Positions 23,567 to 39,965 of a stretch of 64,000 bases of DNA are shown here, one piece after another (position 1 is the first letter of the stretch; every line of letters begins with the position of its first letter). The notes below the pieces were generated by a model. The model had not been told where the DNA came from, ran no database searches, and saw nothing but the letters and a program-made list of their open reading frames with translations. The DNA comes from Muraenolepis orangiensis (lineage: Eukaryota; Chordata; Actinopteri; Gadiformes; Muraenolepididae), in the NCBI GenBank assembly GCA_027704905.1, contig CM051006.1, positions 1,618,719 through 1,682,718 of the forward strand, in the 5' to 3' direction. A program made the position numbers and the translations under genes.

Positions 23567-24228
23567 GCCTGGTCGTCGTCAGGGAGAGTCAGCCCTAGCG
23601 CTGGTCGTCGTCAGGGAGAGTCAGCCATAGTGCTGGTTGTCAGGGAGAGTCAGCCCTAGCGCTGGTCGTCGTCAGGGAGAGTCAGCCCTAGCGCTGGTCA
23701 TCGTCAGGGAGAGTCAGCCCTAGTGCTGGTCGTCATGGAGAGTCAGCCCTAGTGCTGGTCGTCGTCAGGGAGAGTCAGCCCTAGCACTGGTCGTCAGGGA
23801 GAGTCAAACCTAGTGCTGGTCGTCATGGAGAGTCAGCCCTAGTGCTGGTCGTCGTCAGGGAGAGTCAGCCCTAGCACTGGTCGTCAGGGAGAGTCAGCCC
23901 TAGTGCTGGTCGTCGTCAGGGAGAGTCAGCCCTAGTGCTTGTTTTCGTCAGGGAGAGTCAGCCCTAGCGCTTGTCGTTGTCAGGGAGAGTCAGCCCTAGT
24001 GCTGGTTTTCATCAGGGAGAGTCAGCCCTAGTGCTGGTCATCAGGGAGAGTCAGCCCTAGTGCTGGTCGTTGTCAGGGAGAGTCAGCCCTAGTGCTGGTT
24101 GTCAGGGAGAGTCAGCCCTAGCGCTGGTCGTCGTCAGGGAGAGTCAGCCCTAGTGATGGTCGTCGTCAGGGAGAGTCAGCCCTAGTGATGGTCGTTGTCA
24201 GGGAGAGTCAGCCCTAGCGCTGGTCGTC
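23567..24228. repeat. ~32-bp minisatellite
   Basis: More than 20 units of about 32 bp, or about 29 bp where one GTC is missing, built on GGTCGTCGTCAGGGAGAGTC and AGCCCTAGCGC or AGCCCTAGTGC. No unique spacers are present. Confidence 0.96.
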
Positions 24229-24364
24229 CGCCGGCGCTTAGATACATGGTGGGTAGCAAACCTCTAAAGCGGACTGTTTTTAGACAAGAACAGTCAGTGT
24301 GGATGTATTCACCACCAGCACAGCTAATCATTATTGATTCACTCAACCCACAGCTGCCAGACTC

Positions 24365-24630
24365 TCTTCAAGATTCAAGATTCAAGATAACTTTATTTAT
24401 CCCGAGGGAAATTAAGGTGCAACAGTTGAAACAGGGGGAATAAATGCACACAAAATATACTAATACCTAAAGCTAAAAACTAAATAACAACAAACTAAAC
24501 TAAGCTAAACTAGTATAAACAAAATATAACTAAATTAACTGTAAATTAAATCTAAATGTATTGATAGATGAATTGCACAATTTACAGTATTATTACAGTA
24601 ATACGTAGGTATATACAATACACAACAATA
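24365..24630 (-). mobile_element. LINE 3' end with (TTGAATC)n tail
   Basis: On the minus strand the segment ends TTAATTTCCCTCGGGATAAA, then AATAAAG and repeated TTGAATC, a common fish LINE terminus. A second copy interrupts the hAT-like element at 47935-48140. Only the 3' end is present, as expected for a 5'-truncated insertion. Confidence 0.75.
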
Positions 24631-24775
24631 CGTTGTGTATTGACTGTTGATTGATTGTTGTGTAAACTGGCTGCCTTTAGTAACCCGGACATACTTTTAA
24701 TGTTTCCCTTTTCCGCGTTCCCCTGCAAGTTAAATGAGCTCTTTAATGAATAATTAATTGACACGATAGTGTCTC

Positions 24776-25606
24776 CCAGTGTCCGGCCCTCTCCCCCAGC
24801 TCTCTCCCCCAGCCCTCTCCTCCAGCTCTCTCCCCCAGCCCTCTCTCCCAGCCCTCTCTCCCAGCCCTCTCCCCCAGCCCTCTCCCCCAGCCCTCTCCCC
24901 CAGCCCTCTCCCCCCTCTCCTCCAGCTCTCTCTCTCCCAGCCCTCTCCTCCAGCTCTCTCCCCCAGCCCTCTCCCCCAGCCCTCTCCCCCCCTCTCCTCC
25001 AGCTCTCTCTCCCACCCCTCTCTCCCAGCCCTCTCCCCCAGCCCTCTCCCCCCCTCTCCCCCAGCTCTCTCTCCCAGCCCTCTCCCCCAGCCCTCTCTCC
25101 CAGCTCTCACCCCCAGCCCTCTCCCCCCCTCTCCTCCAGCTCTCTCTCGCAGCCCTCTCTCCCAGCCCTCTCCCCCAGCCCTCTCTCCCAGCCCTCTCCC
25201 CCAGTCCTCTCCCCCCCTCTCCTCCAGCTCTCTCCCCCAGCTCTCTCTCCAAGCCCTCTCCCCCAGCCTTCTCCCCCAGCTCTCTCCCCCAGCCCTCTCC
25301 CGCAGCTCTCTCCCCCAGCTCTCTCTCCAAGCCCTCTCCCCCAGCTCTCTCCCCCAGCTCTCTCCCCCAGCTCTCTCCCCCAGCCCTCTCCCCCAGCTCT
25401 CTCCCCCAGCTCTCTCCCCCAACCCTCTCCCCCAGCCCTCTCCCCTAGCCCTCTCCCCCAGCCCTCTCCCCAGCTCTCTCCCCCATTTCTCTCCCCCAGC
25501 TCTCTCCCCCAGCCCTCTCCCCCAGCCCTCTCCCCAGCCCTCTCCCCAGCTCTCTCCCCCAGCTCTCTCCCCCAGCCCTCTCCCCTAGCCTTCTCTGCGG
25601 GTCTAA
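24776..25606. repeat. 12-bp polypyrimidine minisatellite (CCCAGCCCTCTC)
   Basis: About 65 units of CCCAGCCCTCTC or CCCAGCTCTCTC with TCCT and 5-bp variants. The purine strand encodes only GERAGGEG-like low-complexity frames and the plus strand SPSPLPQPS-like ones. Neither is credible as a gene. Confidence 0.96.
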
Positions 25607-27116
25607 ATCTTCCCCCAGACATCATCATGAGCTCCCTCAGCATATCATCTTTGCTTCTATTCATCAGGACATCACCCGTCCCTTTGGGGGGGGCGTTCCT
25701 AAACCATAATGGGATGCACAAAACACCGGAGACAGAATGCCGCTCTCTGGTGTTGTAGCGGAGACAACGGGGCAAGCGGCGGAGCAGAGGATGTAGCAGG
25801 AGGGGGTTGAGATGGAGCTGAGCTCCTTTCAGAGCACAGGCCGCCGTCCGGTGGAATGATTTACCCCCGAATCGCCTTTTCAGTCTTTTCATCTTCTTGT
25901 GAGATCTACCGTGCTAAAAATAGTTTGCTAGTATACAGTGGTATGAAGGGGGTTCAACCAAAACTAGGAAATTTGATGATATAATCATATATAAAAATAG
26001 ATAAAAATCAGATATTTCAATCTTATTTTTGGTGAATCTGCCTCCAATAAGCTGTCTTTATGACTATAGCTTGTCCTTCTCTGTTTGGGCTGAATCCCTT
26101 TATATTGACCGTCAAACAAGCTCTTTTTGTTTGTGTTGTGTATGTGTTCCGCTGTGTGCTCTAGGCTCGAATACCAAGCCTGGGCTTTATTTTAATTGGC
26201 CACAATTACTGCCGTTTTGAACTGGCAACACTCTCCTTTGATTCAGCAGCCAATAGGGAGGAGGGGCTGGGAGGAGGCGGGATATTGCCAATCACTGCCA
26301 TGCCATTCTGACCATGTCTTTGTTAGTGTACAATTATCCATAAAACCATTGTATTATAAACTGCATTGTATTACATCGTGTATTTTTCCCACACAAATTA
26401 GGCCAAAAAGGTTGGGCGCGAGGAAGGGAACCTACTGGCAGTGGTTGTAGTGTTAGATAGTTATAGATATTAGTTAGAAGATAGAAGATAGAGAGAGCTA
26501 CGTTTACTACTGTGAGCCACTATTAGCGCCACACGCCGTTAGCCCTTTTTAAATTACGCCGAAGATGCATGTACGTAGCAGTCCATGACGAAATAATGAG
26601 GAATAATATGATATTGCACACACAACGATAACCGTGCACGGCTGCTGACAATGTGCACTGCAGGTAATTAGGAGTGAATTAGCTTTCAGCACATTTAGCA
26701 CAAATACAGATTTGCTTGCGGTAAGCGCTAAGCTCATGGTTTCTGAAATGTCAGGACAAGCATGTTGGTTTAGTTTCCAGCTGTAGTTTGTCACAAAGGT
26801 CATTAAGGCGTCGCCCCGCTGAACACATCACAAGGTCTGTGTGGAGGAACTCCCATGTTTTAAGACCATAGATTGTATTATTTTATGAATGATTTGATGC
26901 CTTTTGTATCCCACTCTGTGTCTAATGGGTGGACTATTTAAAGGGCAACTAGGGAGATGATGAAATTCGTATGAATATGGATGGACACGCCCACTCGTGA
27001 TGTCACAAGTGGATAATGTTTTAATTGGCTCCTCCCCCTTGTGTTAAACTAGGGGCCCTTTGTAGAGAAAGCAGTGACTCTGATGTCTGGATTCTGACAC
27101 CTGTGACCCCCTCATT

Positions 27117-27118
<2 letters not shown>
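25607..27118. other. Unannotated sequence
   Basis: About 1.5 kb without a recognised gene or repeat. A few open frames of 60-100 codons on both strands have no domain. Confidence 0.5.
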
Positions 27119-27162
<44 letters not shown>

Positions 27163-27168
27163 CTCTCT
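27119..27168. repeat. (CT)n microsatellite
   Basis: Nearly pure CT repeat of about 50 bp. Confidence 0.96.
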
Positions 27169-28705
27169 ACCATTGCAATTACAACCTCTCTCTCCCCCCA
27201 TCCCTCTACCTCGACCCTTCACGTACGATCCCTTGATGTTTCATTTCAATCAAAGGTTTTCCCCCCCTCATGTTTCTGGCTGGCTGATGGTGATGAAGTG
27301 GCGGAGAGCTTCTGAGGTTTGTCTTTGAGACAGAAGGAGCCAACAGACTGGATGTTGCTGCTCGAGGTCCACTTAGAGACAGTGACTGGACTAATGAAGT
27401 ATGGAGTCTGACAGCATCACCCCCCCCACCCCATGCCAACTGCCCAACAGGCCCACTTCCCAGACACTCATCTAAATAATCATCAACAATAATAATGATC
27501 ATAAACCTAATTATAATGACGTTAATCTAATAATGGGAATCCTAGTGTTTCACAGATATTGGTGATATCGCTTGGTCTTCTCTTGTCGCTGTTGCTTTCC
27601 TCAATGTCTTGTTGGAAAGTGTCTGTTAAAGGACGACATTTCACTTACTTTAAAATGCTTTTTGCACCATGTGCAACATGTGTATATTATTCATCAGACA
27701 CTTTATTGTACTTACCACTATTGTTGTGTTGTAGTTGCAGTGTGGTTCATAGTTCATAGCGTACTTTATAGTATACGTTACACGTGGCAAAAACTAACAA
27801 TCTGGAATCTTGAATGTTGACACATAACACATTTAACACAACTTTACTATTGCTTTGACTCATTGTCACTAGACACTGTTAATATAATGAGTAGTAATTA
27901 GTAAGTCGTAGTAAAACATTATCAGTGTTAGTAGTCTCACTATTAGTATTAGTAGTATAAGTATTATTATTAGTTTCCATTACCCTTTGGCCCTTAGTGA
28001 ACCAATAAGGCTTTAAGTGGCCTTATGACAGGTGGTCATATGGTTTCCTGTATCAATGATAACTCCTCATTTACAACAGGCCTTCATCCTCATTGAGAGA
28101 CTGAACGTGAACCCAGAGAATCTGATATCTATCAGTGGCTGATAGAAATAGAGATGATAAGTTCGTGTTTATCTTTTGAACACCGAGGAACCAATGAGCT
28201 GTGATGCTCTTCTTCACGTCTCAAGACAGACTCAAGGCAGAGAAACAATAAAGATTCACCTCCAGAGGGAGGGAGTGTGAGTCTGGTTCAGTAGAACACG
28301 CGTGACCTGTGGGATTGTTCTGATCAAGGTCATTACTTGCGCTAAACGGCCAGATGGTCCGTATTAGACGATGTTCTGGCCCTTTAAACGTGTAACATGT
28401 ATGATCTTGAACCACAGACATCCGGCGCTGGTCATCGGACTGAACCTAATCACCCAATCGCAGGCAAAATGAAAATAATGGGTATAATGGGTTATCGGTG
28501 GGACGGTAGAAACAGAGGTACGGTGGCCCAGAGCGTCATTAATCAGCTTCTGCCGGCCGGGGTTTAGAAGTCGGCCTCAATTCAGAACCCATTTGGATTT
28601 CCCTTCTTGCCGCGGAGGCTAAATCAATATGTGCACTCTAACACTGCTCATGAGGAAGGACATAACATGGCCCTTCATAAATCCACCATGACTGGCATCT
28701 CTTGC
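27169..28705. other. Unannotated sequence
   Basis: About 1.5 kb, AT-rich in the middle with ATT-rich patches at 27480-27520 and 27890-27975. I see no exon or element I can name. Confidence 0.5.
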
Positions 28706-29912
28706 TCTCTTCCTACCCCTCCCCCTCTTCCTCCCCCTCCTCCTCCCCCTCCCCCTCTTCCTCCCCCTCCTCCTCACCCTCCTCCTCCTCCTCCCCCTCT
28801 TCCTCCCCCTCCTCCTCCCCCTCCCCCTCTTCCTCCCCCTCCTCCTCACCCTCCTCCTCCACCTCCCCCTCTTCCTCCCCCTCCTCCTCCCCCTCCCCCT
28901 CTCCTCCCCTCCTCCTCACCCTCCTCCTCCTCCTCCCCCTCTTCCTCCCCCTCCTCCTCCCCTCCCCCTCTTCCTCCCCCTCCTCCTCCCCTCCTCCTCC
29001 ACCTCCCCCTCTTCCTCCCCCTCCTCCTCCCCTCCTCCTCCACCTCCCCCTCTTCCTCCCCCTCCTCCTCCTCCCCTCCCCTCCTCCTCCCCCTCCTCCT
29101 CCTCCTCCTCCCCCTCCTCCTACCCCTCCCCCTCTTCCTCCCCCTCTTCCTCCCCCTCCTCCTCCTCCTCCTCCTCCTCCTCCTCCTCCTCCTCCTCCTC
29201 CTCCTCCTCCTCCTCCTCCTCCTCCTCCTCTTCCTCCCCCTCCTCCTCCTCATCTTCCTCCTCCTCCTCCCCCTCCTCCTACCCCTCCCCCTCTTCCTCC
29301 CCCTCCTCCTCACCCTCCCCCTCTTCCTCCCCCTCCCCCTCTTCCTCCTCCTCCCCCTCCCCCTCCTCCTCCTCCTCCTCCCCCTCCTCCTACCCCTCCC
29401 CCTCCTCCTCCCCCTCCTCCTACCCCTCCCCCTCCTCCTCCCCCTCCCCCTCCTCACCCTCCCCCTCTTCCTCCCCCTCCCCCTCCTCCTACCCCTCCCC
29501 CTCTTCCTCTTCCTCCCCCTCCTCCTACCCCTCCCCCTCTTCCTCTTCCTCCCCCTCCTCCTACCCCTCCCCCTCTTCCTCCCCCTCTTCCTCCCCCTCC
29601 TCCTCACCCTCCCCCTCTTCCTCCCCCTCCCCCTCCTCCTACCCCTCCCCCTCTTCCTCCCCCTCTTCCTCCCCCTCCTCACCCTCCCCCTCTTCCTCCC
29701 CCTCCCCCTCCTCCTACCCCTCCCCCTCTTCCTCTTCCTCCCCCTCCTCCTACCCCTCCCCCTCCCCCTCTTCCTCCCCCTCCTCCTACCCCTCCCCCTC
29801 TTCCTCCCCCTCCTCCCCCTCCCCCTCTTCCTCCCCCTCCCCCTCCTCACCCTCTTCCTCCCCCTCCCCCTCCTCACCCTCTTCCTCCCCCTCCCCCTCC
29901 TCACCCTCCCCA
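28706..29912. repeat. 1.2-kb polypyrimidine tract (CCTCCT/CCCCCTCTTCCT)
   Basis: Blocks of CCTCCTCC alternate with CCCCCTCTTCCTCC. A block of about 45-60 bp containing CCTACCCCTCCCCCTCTTCC recurs through 29270-29800. The Pro- and Leu-rich plus frames and Arg/Gly-rich minus frames are artefacts. The purine strand is GGA-rich, able to form triplexes or G-quadruplexes. Confidence 0.95.
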
Positions 29913-29983
29913 TATTGATATATGTGTGTGCGTGCGAGTGTGTGTGTGTTTGTTTGTGTATTTTTATAATTGTTGTTTAGACA

Positions 29984-30201
29984 TCAAGTCAAGTCAAGTC
30001 AAGTTTATTGTCACATCACAGTTTATACAGTTTATTATATATAAATATAAGCAATGAGTGAAAATCTTATGTGCAATACCCGACGACAGACAGCAGTTAT
30101 AAAAAACAGAAAAGTACAAACTCTATAAAGTTAAATATATAAAATATAAAAATATAAAAATATAAAAATGTATTAAAAAATATATTAGCACAGAAAAAGA
30201 G

Positions 30202-30271
<70 letters not shown>

Positions 30272-31432
30272 CAATGTAATAAAATATACATTGTTATATG
30301 CTATACACCCTTGTTCAGCAGCCTGATGGCCTGAATGTGGAAGCTGTCTCTGAGTCTATTTGTGTGGCAATCGCCTGCCTGAAGGTAAAAGTGAATACAG
30401 TTCCAGGTACAGTTCATGGCTGGGGTGGGCAATGTCTTTTATGATGCGTTTGGCCATGGCCACAAATCGCTTGAAGTATATATCCAGGAGGGAGGGAAGT
30501 TCACCTCCAACGATATACTGGGCCGTCCCACCACCCTTTGAAGCGCTCTGCGCTCCACTGCGGTGCAGTTCCGTACCAGGCGGTGATACACCCTGTAAGA
30601 ACACTCTCAATTGTGCCGGTGTAGAATGTTCTCAGGATGCGGGGGCCCATGCTGAATTTCCTCAGACGCCTGAGGAAATACAGGCATTGTTGGGCCCTTT
30701 TCACCACGTGTGTGGTGTGCGTGGACCATGTGAGGTCCTCGGATATGTGCACGCCGAGGAACTTGAAGCTGCTGACCCTCTCTACTGCAACACTGTCGAT
30801 GGAGATAGGGCCGTGCTCTCCTCTCTGCTTCCTGTAGTCCACCATCAGCTCCCTGGTCTTCTTGACGTTGAGGGCGAGGCTTTTCTCCTGGCACCTCTGC
30901 TCCAGTGATCCGACCTCCTCCCTGCAGGCTGTCTCGTCGTCGCCGGCGATCAGGCCCATCACTGTTGTGTCGTCAGCAAACTTGATGATGATGTTGGAGC
31001 TGTGCATAACCATGTAGTCGTGGGTGTAGAGAGAGTAGAGGAGAGGGCTCAGCACGCATCCCTGGGGGTCTCCCGTGTTGAGGGTCAGTGGCTCTGAGGT
31101 GGTGCTACCCATCCTCACCACCTGGCGGTGGTCCAACAGGAGGTCCAGTATCCAGCTGCACGTGGATGGGGGCACGCCTAGACCTCTAAGCTTGGTGTCG
31201 AGCTTGGCATCTGCACATAACAGTTCTTTCCCTCCAGGTGGGAAAGGGCAGTGTGGAGGGCCATGGCAATTGCGTCGTCCGTGGATCTGTTTTGATGATA
31301 TACAAATTGTCATGGGTCCAGCATGGCAGGTAACACGGAAAAAATAAAGTCCTTGACCAACCTCTCGAAGCATTTGCTGACAATCGAGGTGAGGGCTACA
31401 GGTCTATAGTCATTCAGGCATGCTACCTTGGG
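29984..31432 (-). pseudogene. 5'-truncated LINE (L2/Rex1-CR1-like) reverse transcriptase and 3' UTR
   Basis: On the minus strand, coding starts near 31430 with the RT motif LNDYRPVALTSIVSKCFERL. After frame breaks it continues from about 31220 to 30501 with WILDLLLDHRQVVRMG, TGDPQGCVLSPLLYSLYTHD (normally TGAPQG), the catalytic KFADDTTV at about 30970, and the C-terminal FLRRLRKFSMGPRILRTFY. The segment that should hold motif A is missing between about 31260 and 31210. The 3' UTR contains an internal TA tract (30202-30263) and ends in repeated ACTTG at 29984-30003. Confidence 0.92.
30202..30263. repeat. (TA)n microsatellite inside the LINE 3' UTR
   Basis: TA dinucleotides of about 62 bp within the minus-strand LINE's 3' untranslated part. 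Confidence 0.95.
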
Positions 31433-34255
<2,823 letters not shown>

Positions 34256-34423
34256 GTGAGAGCTCCTGGCAGTGAGACAGCAGGCTGCTGAAGGTACAGA
34301 ACATTAAGGAGGAACAATAAGGTTGAACACTTGGTATGAAGACATGAGGCAGACTGCATGCTCCCACATGGAGATCAGCCATGCCCGCTTGCTAATGTTG
34401 ATTCAAACTAATAGACTACAGAG

Positions 34424-35060
<637 letters not shown>

Positions 35061-35121
35061 TAACCTGGAACCTGACCTGGAACCTGACCTGGAACCTGAC
35101 CTGGAACCTGACCTGGAACCA
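35061..35121. repeat. 12-bp tandem repeat
   Basis: Five units of ACCTGGAACCTG. A short frame of LEPDLEPD is repeat-derived. Confidence 0.93.
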
Positions 35122-35355
35122 GCCATCCGACGCATCCGTATGAAAGCATTATGGTGGACGTTAGCGGCACCTTCCTCTCCACTTCACTCTCAACCTTGGA
35201 AAGGAAAACAAAAATCCAGTTAAACTTCATTTAAACTCCAAGTTAAACTCCTTCATGGATGTTCCACATCTATTTGCCATCCATCCTCATGCAGCCCAGG
35301 TGGTCCGAATGCGGTGCCTCTCTCACTCCCCTCAGCCTGCGTACCTCTGAGTAAA

Positions 35356-35696
35356 TACCATGCCCAGGGAGATACCATGCCCAGGGAGATACCATGCCCA
35401 GGGAAATACCATGCCCTGGGAGATACCAGGCCCAGGGAGATACCATTCCCATGGAGATACCATGCCCAGGGAGATACCATGCCCAGGGAGATACCATGCC
35501 CAGGGAGATACCATGCCCAGGGAGATACCAGGCCCAGGGAAATACCATGCCCAGGGAGATACCATGCCCAGGGAGATACCATGCCCAGGGAGATACCATG
35601 CCCAGGGAGATACCAGGCCCAGGGAGATACCATGCCCAGGAGATACCAGGCCCAGGGAGATACCATGCCCAGGGAGATACCATGCCCAGGGAGACC
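35356..35696. repeat. 17-bp minisatellite open in all six frames
   Basis: About 20 units of GAGATACCATGCCCAGG with ATACCAGG variants. Because 17 is not a multiple of three, each frame reads through all three phases, and no phase on either strand contains a stop. All six frames are therefore open across the array, and the long open frames here carry no coding evidence. Confidence 0.96.
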
Positions 35697-36154
35697 AGCA
35701 GCAACAGTAGGAGTGGAGGAGGAGGAAGGATGGATCAGCACAACTCTTTGCAGTGCCGCGCGACTTTGGTTTACCAGAGCACGGGGGGGCTAACCATAAA
35801 TCATATGGAAACAAAAACACACACTAATGAATATTTCTGCAGTATCGTGGAGCATGGGTTCCCCGCGCTGCACTGACTCAATATTACCGGTGGACGCTGG
35901 CATTTTATTGTACCGTTATTTATCTATTCCCCGCTAACTCTTATTGCTAACTCTTATCGCTCCGACGCTACCTCGCTGCGTCTAGCGCCATTACCCGGCC
36001 GTGTATATATATATATATATATATAACATAATGTAATACGTAGTTTATATTACCAGAGTTTTACCAGCCTCGTACTGCGCTTCTGACACGATGGCATCCA
36101 GCTATCTGAGCTCAGAGTTCAAATGTGTTGAGGGTTTAAATTAAACCAGACAAT
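35697..36154. other. Unannotated sequence
   Basis: About 460 bp. A TA run lies at 36004-36024. No gene seen. Confidence 0.5.
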
Positions 36155-36417
36155 CTCGGCGGTGGGCCAGCCAGCTGGGGCCCTGTGAGGCTCTGGATTT
36201 AGCCCCGCCCAGCCAGCTGGGGCCCCGTGGGGCTCTGGGTTTAGCCCCGCCCAGCCAGCTGGGGCCCCGTGAGGCTCTGGATTTAGCCCCGCCCAGCCAG
36301 CTGGGGCCCCGTGGGGCTCTGGGTTTAGCCCCGCCCAGCCAGCTGGGGCCCCGTGGGGCTCTGGGTTTAGCCCCGCCGAGCCAGCTGGGCCCCGTGGGGC
36401 TCTGGGTTTAGCCTCGC
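36155..36417. repeat. 42-bp minisatellite, GC-rich
   Basis: About six units containing CCCGCCCAGCCAGCTGGGGC and GGGCTCTGGGTTTAG. Each unit holds the palindrome GCCAGCTGGGGC/CCCAGCTGG core. The minus strand reads in-frame 14-residue repeats (NPEPHGAPAGWAGL) because 42 is divisible by three. No evidence of expression. Confidence 0.95.
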
Positions 36418-37662
36418 CCTGATCAAAGGAAAAATAATAAAGCCTCCGCCCGGAGCGCCCTCGCACCCCGCTAGCATAATAGCATGTGACACGCGTGGTC
36501 CGCACGCTCTTTATCTTCATCTGGGGATAGAAACACTAACGCATTAAGCAGGATTTATATTCCGCTCGTCCCTTTAACCCTGAGGGGGGGGTGTAGCTTC
36601 TCCAGCCGTTGGAGGTTTATGTTTGTGTTGTGTTGGTTTCTCTTGAGTTAACCTTTTGGAACAGATGACATCCTCAGAGACGCACAGTCAATTAATTTGG
36701 CATTTGGAGTGAAATTCAGACTGATTCGTTTTACCGTCTGTGATGAGAGGAAGAAATCGTCATCATCATCATCATCATCCCACCGAGGAGCCTGGAACAT
36801 GAATATCTGTTTCATTATTTTTTAATTGTTATTGATTGAGAGGAACGGGAGACTCAAGAAGAAGTCGTATTAGTATAACTAATTAGAGAAAAGTATGTAT
36901 TCAATAAAAATGCAATTGCGGTTGGCTTCAGGTTTGCGCTTGGCTAAATAAGCAAGCTATGAGCAAAACTAGCAAGATGTGGGCTGGACTGGAGACCTAC
37001 GAGCTAAATTAGCACGCTATGGGCTAATCCCACAAGTTAAGACCAATTCCCATGGCTAGCCGTGTATCTTTATTAAACCCAAGGGGGGGGGACACGAGGG
37101 GTTAAGCATCCTTCTCCAGACGCTCTTTTTCTCAGTCTTCCAGCTGTAGAAGCCTGTTTTATTACCTCTCTCCCAGACACACGGTGCACTGGATGAATGC
37201 TACCAAGCTCAGCTACAGACCTACTTACTCTCTCCATTGGTCCTCTCTCCCTCTTCATTACCACATGGATGCCACAATGATATATTCATATATAAATATA
37301 TATAAATATATATACGCTCTGAGAGGTAAAGTGGGTCAGCGTCCACCGCTGTTCGGCTGAGTCGGAGCTTAACGTATGACCACCATTAGCGGCGTCTGTT
37401 GGGCTCCCAGGGGCCACCCGGTGGGGGGGGACCACATGCGGACACATGGGAGGAGCATCATGTTATTAATTACCCCGAGCGCTCACACATCAGCCCAGGC
37501 CCCGCCCAGCGGGGTTGAGTTGCCCAGGGGCAGGGGGGACCCAGCAGGACACCTCGGGGTTAAGAGAACATCCGCCCCTCTGTGGGCATCCAACGTGGGA
37601 CGGCAGCAGCGCGTTGTCTCGCTGTTCATTCCCTGTTGCGCCTCCTTCTGCCCCTCCTCCTC

Positions 37663-37665
<3 letters not shown>
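36418..37665. other. Unannotated sequence with short simple repeats
   Basis: (TCA)n at 36758-36779 and TATATAAA repeats at 37285-37315. No gene recognised in about 1.25 kb. Confidence 0.5.

Positions 37666-37754
<89 letters not shown>
37666..37754. repeat. (GA)n microsatellite
   Basis: Pure GA repeat of about 89 bp. Confidence 0.98.
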
Positions 37755-38800
<1,046 letters not shown>

Positions 38801-38955
38801 AGACATGGGGACGGCAGGATAGCTCAGTCTTTTGGGACTTGGCTTGGGAACTTTCGGAGATGACTAAGAAATATAAACACATTTAAATATTGGAGAAATA
38901 ACTGAGAATATTTGAGGAATTCATTATTATATTGTAACACACTTGAATTAGATAT

Positions 38956-39294
38956 AATTGATAAATACTGTGTTACATTTAATGGATAAATACTGTGATA
39001 CATATAATGGATAAATACTGTGTTACATATAATAGATAAATACTGTGATACATATAATGGATAAATACTGTGATACATATAATGGATAAATACTGTGATA
39101 CATATAATGGATAAATACTGTGATACATATAATAGATAAATACTGTGATACATATAATGGATAAATACTGTGTTACATATAATGGATAAATACTGTGTTA
39201 CATATAATGGATAAATACTGTGATACATATAATGGATAAATACTGTGATAGATATAATGGATAAATACTGTGATACATATAATGGATAAATACC
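38956..39294. repeat. 25-bp minisatellite
   Basis: About 13 units of GATAAATACTGTGATACATA plus TAATG, with GTTACA and ATAGAT variants. Confidence 0.96.
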
Positions 39295-39744
39295 GTTTTA
39301 GGATTATTATTAAGTGAGAATGACACGATTTAAGCTCAATCTGACGGTATTTTACATTGCATCACTTGTATAATGTACTTGCACTCCTCTACACATTCTA
39401 ATTGAAATGTGTGCGTGACATCCCAAGAGGCCTGGAAGAAGTACGATTTGTGGCAAACCCCATCTCGCTGAAAAGAGACCCTCAACTTGAGAAGAACAAT
39501 TAGCAAAGCAGTTAGCATTACATGCTACTTACTGGCCGCTAGCTGGAATTAGCCGACACAGCTGCCAAATGTATTATGCTAAATATTTCCAGGTTGTAAT
39601 GTGTTATTGGAGACATTGTTTTGGATTTAATAAGAATTGAATGGTGAAAATGTAATCTCAGAAAGAATACTGTGAAGAATAGGATGTGTGTGGATTTAAA
39701 ATGGTTTTATTTGCTGTTTGCAGCTAGTGCAACGGGATGATTGC
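39295..39744. other. Unannotated sequence
   Basis: About 450 bp of AT-rich unique sequence. Confidence 0.5.
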
Positions 39745-39965
39745 TTCCATTTCCTCCTGCAGTAGGAATTTCAACACAATACTATACTATGCTATACTCT
39801 AAACTACGTAATACTGTGTTAAACAATACTTTACACAATACTATACTAAACTATATCATACTAAACTATGCTATACAATACTATAAACATCCCTTTATAC
39901 AATCTACGATATGCTATACTATAAACTATAAACAGCACTATCTACAATACTATATACGATAACAC
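39745..39965 (+). repeat. Dispersed AT-rich repeat (CTCCTGCAGTA...ACTATACTA)
   Basis: CCTCCTGCAGTAGGAATTTC followed by degenerate (ACTATACTA) motifs. The reverse complement of 48480-48690 has the same order, and the 33-bp arrays at 50222 and 52146 share its AACACTATATACTACC motif. The element class is unknown. Confidence 0.65.

Noticed and set aside
23567..24228. Array resembling CRISPR repeats
   Set aside because: Units are contiguous without unique spacers, there are no cas genes, and the genome is clearly animal.
24743..25892. Minus-strand GERAGGEGWGRG protein
   Set aside because: Repeat of a 12-bp unit in several frames. No start context or conserved ends.
28607..30057. Open frames over 450 codons of Pro and Leu, and a minus-strand Arg/Gly frame
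   Set aside because: Low-complexity products of the CCTCCT tract. The short non-repeat ends show no domain.
36119..36520. Minus-strand protein with NPEPHGAPAGWAGL repeats
   Set aside because: A 42-bp GC-rich minisatellite in phase with codons. Flanks have no protein character.
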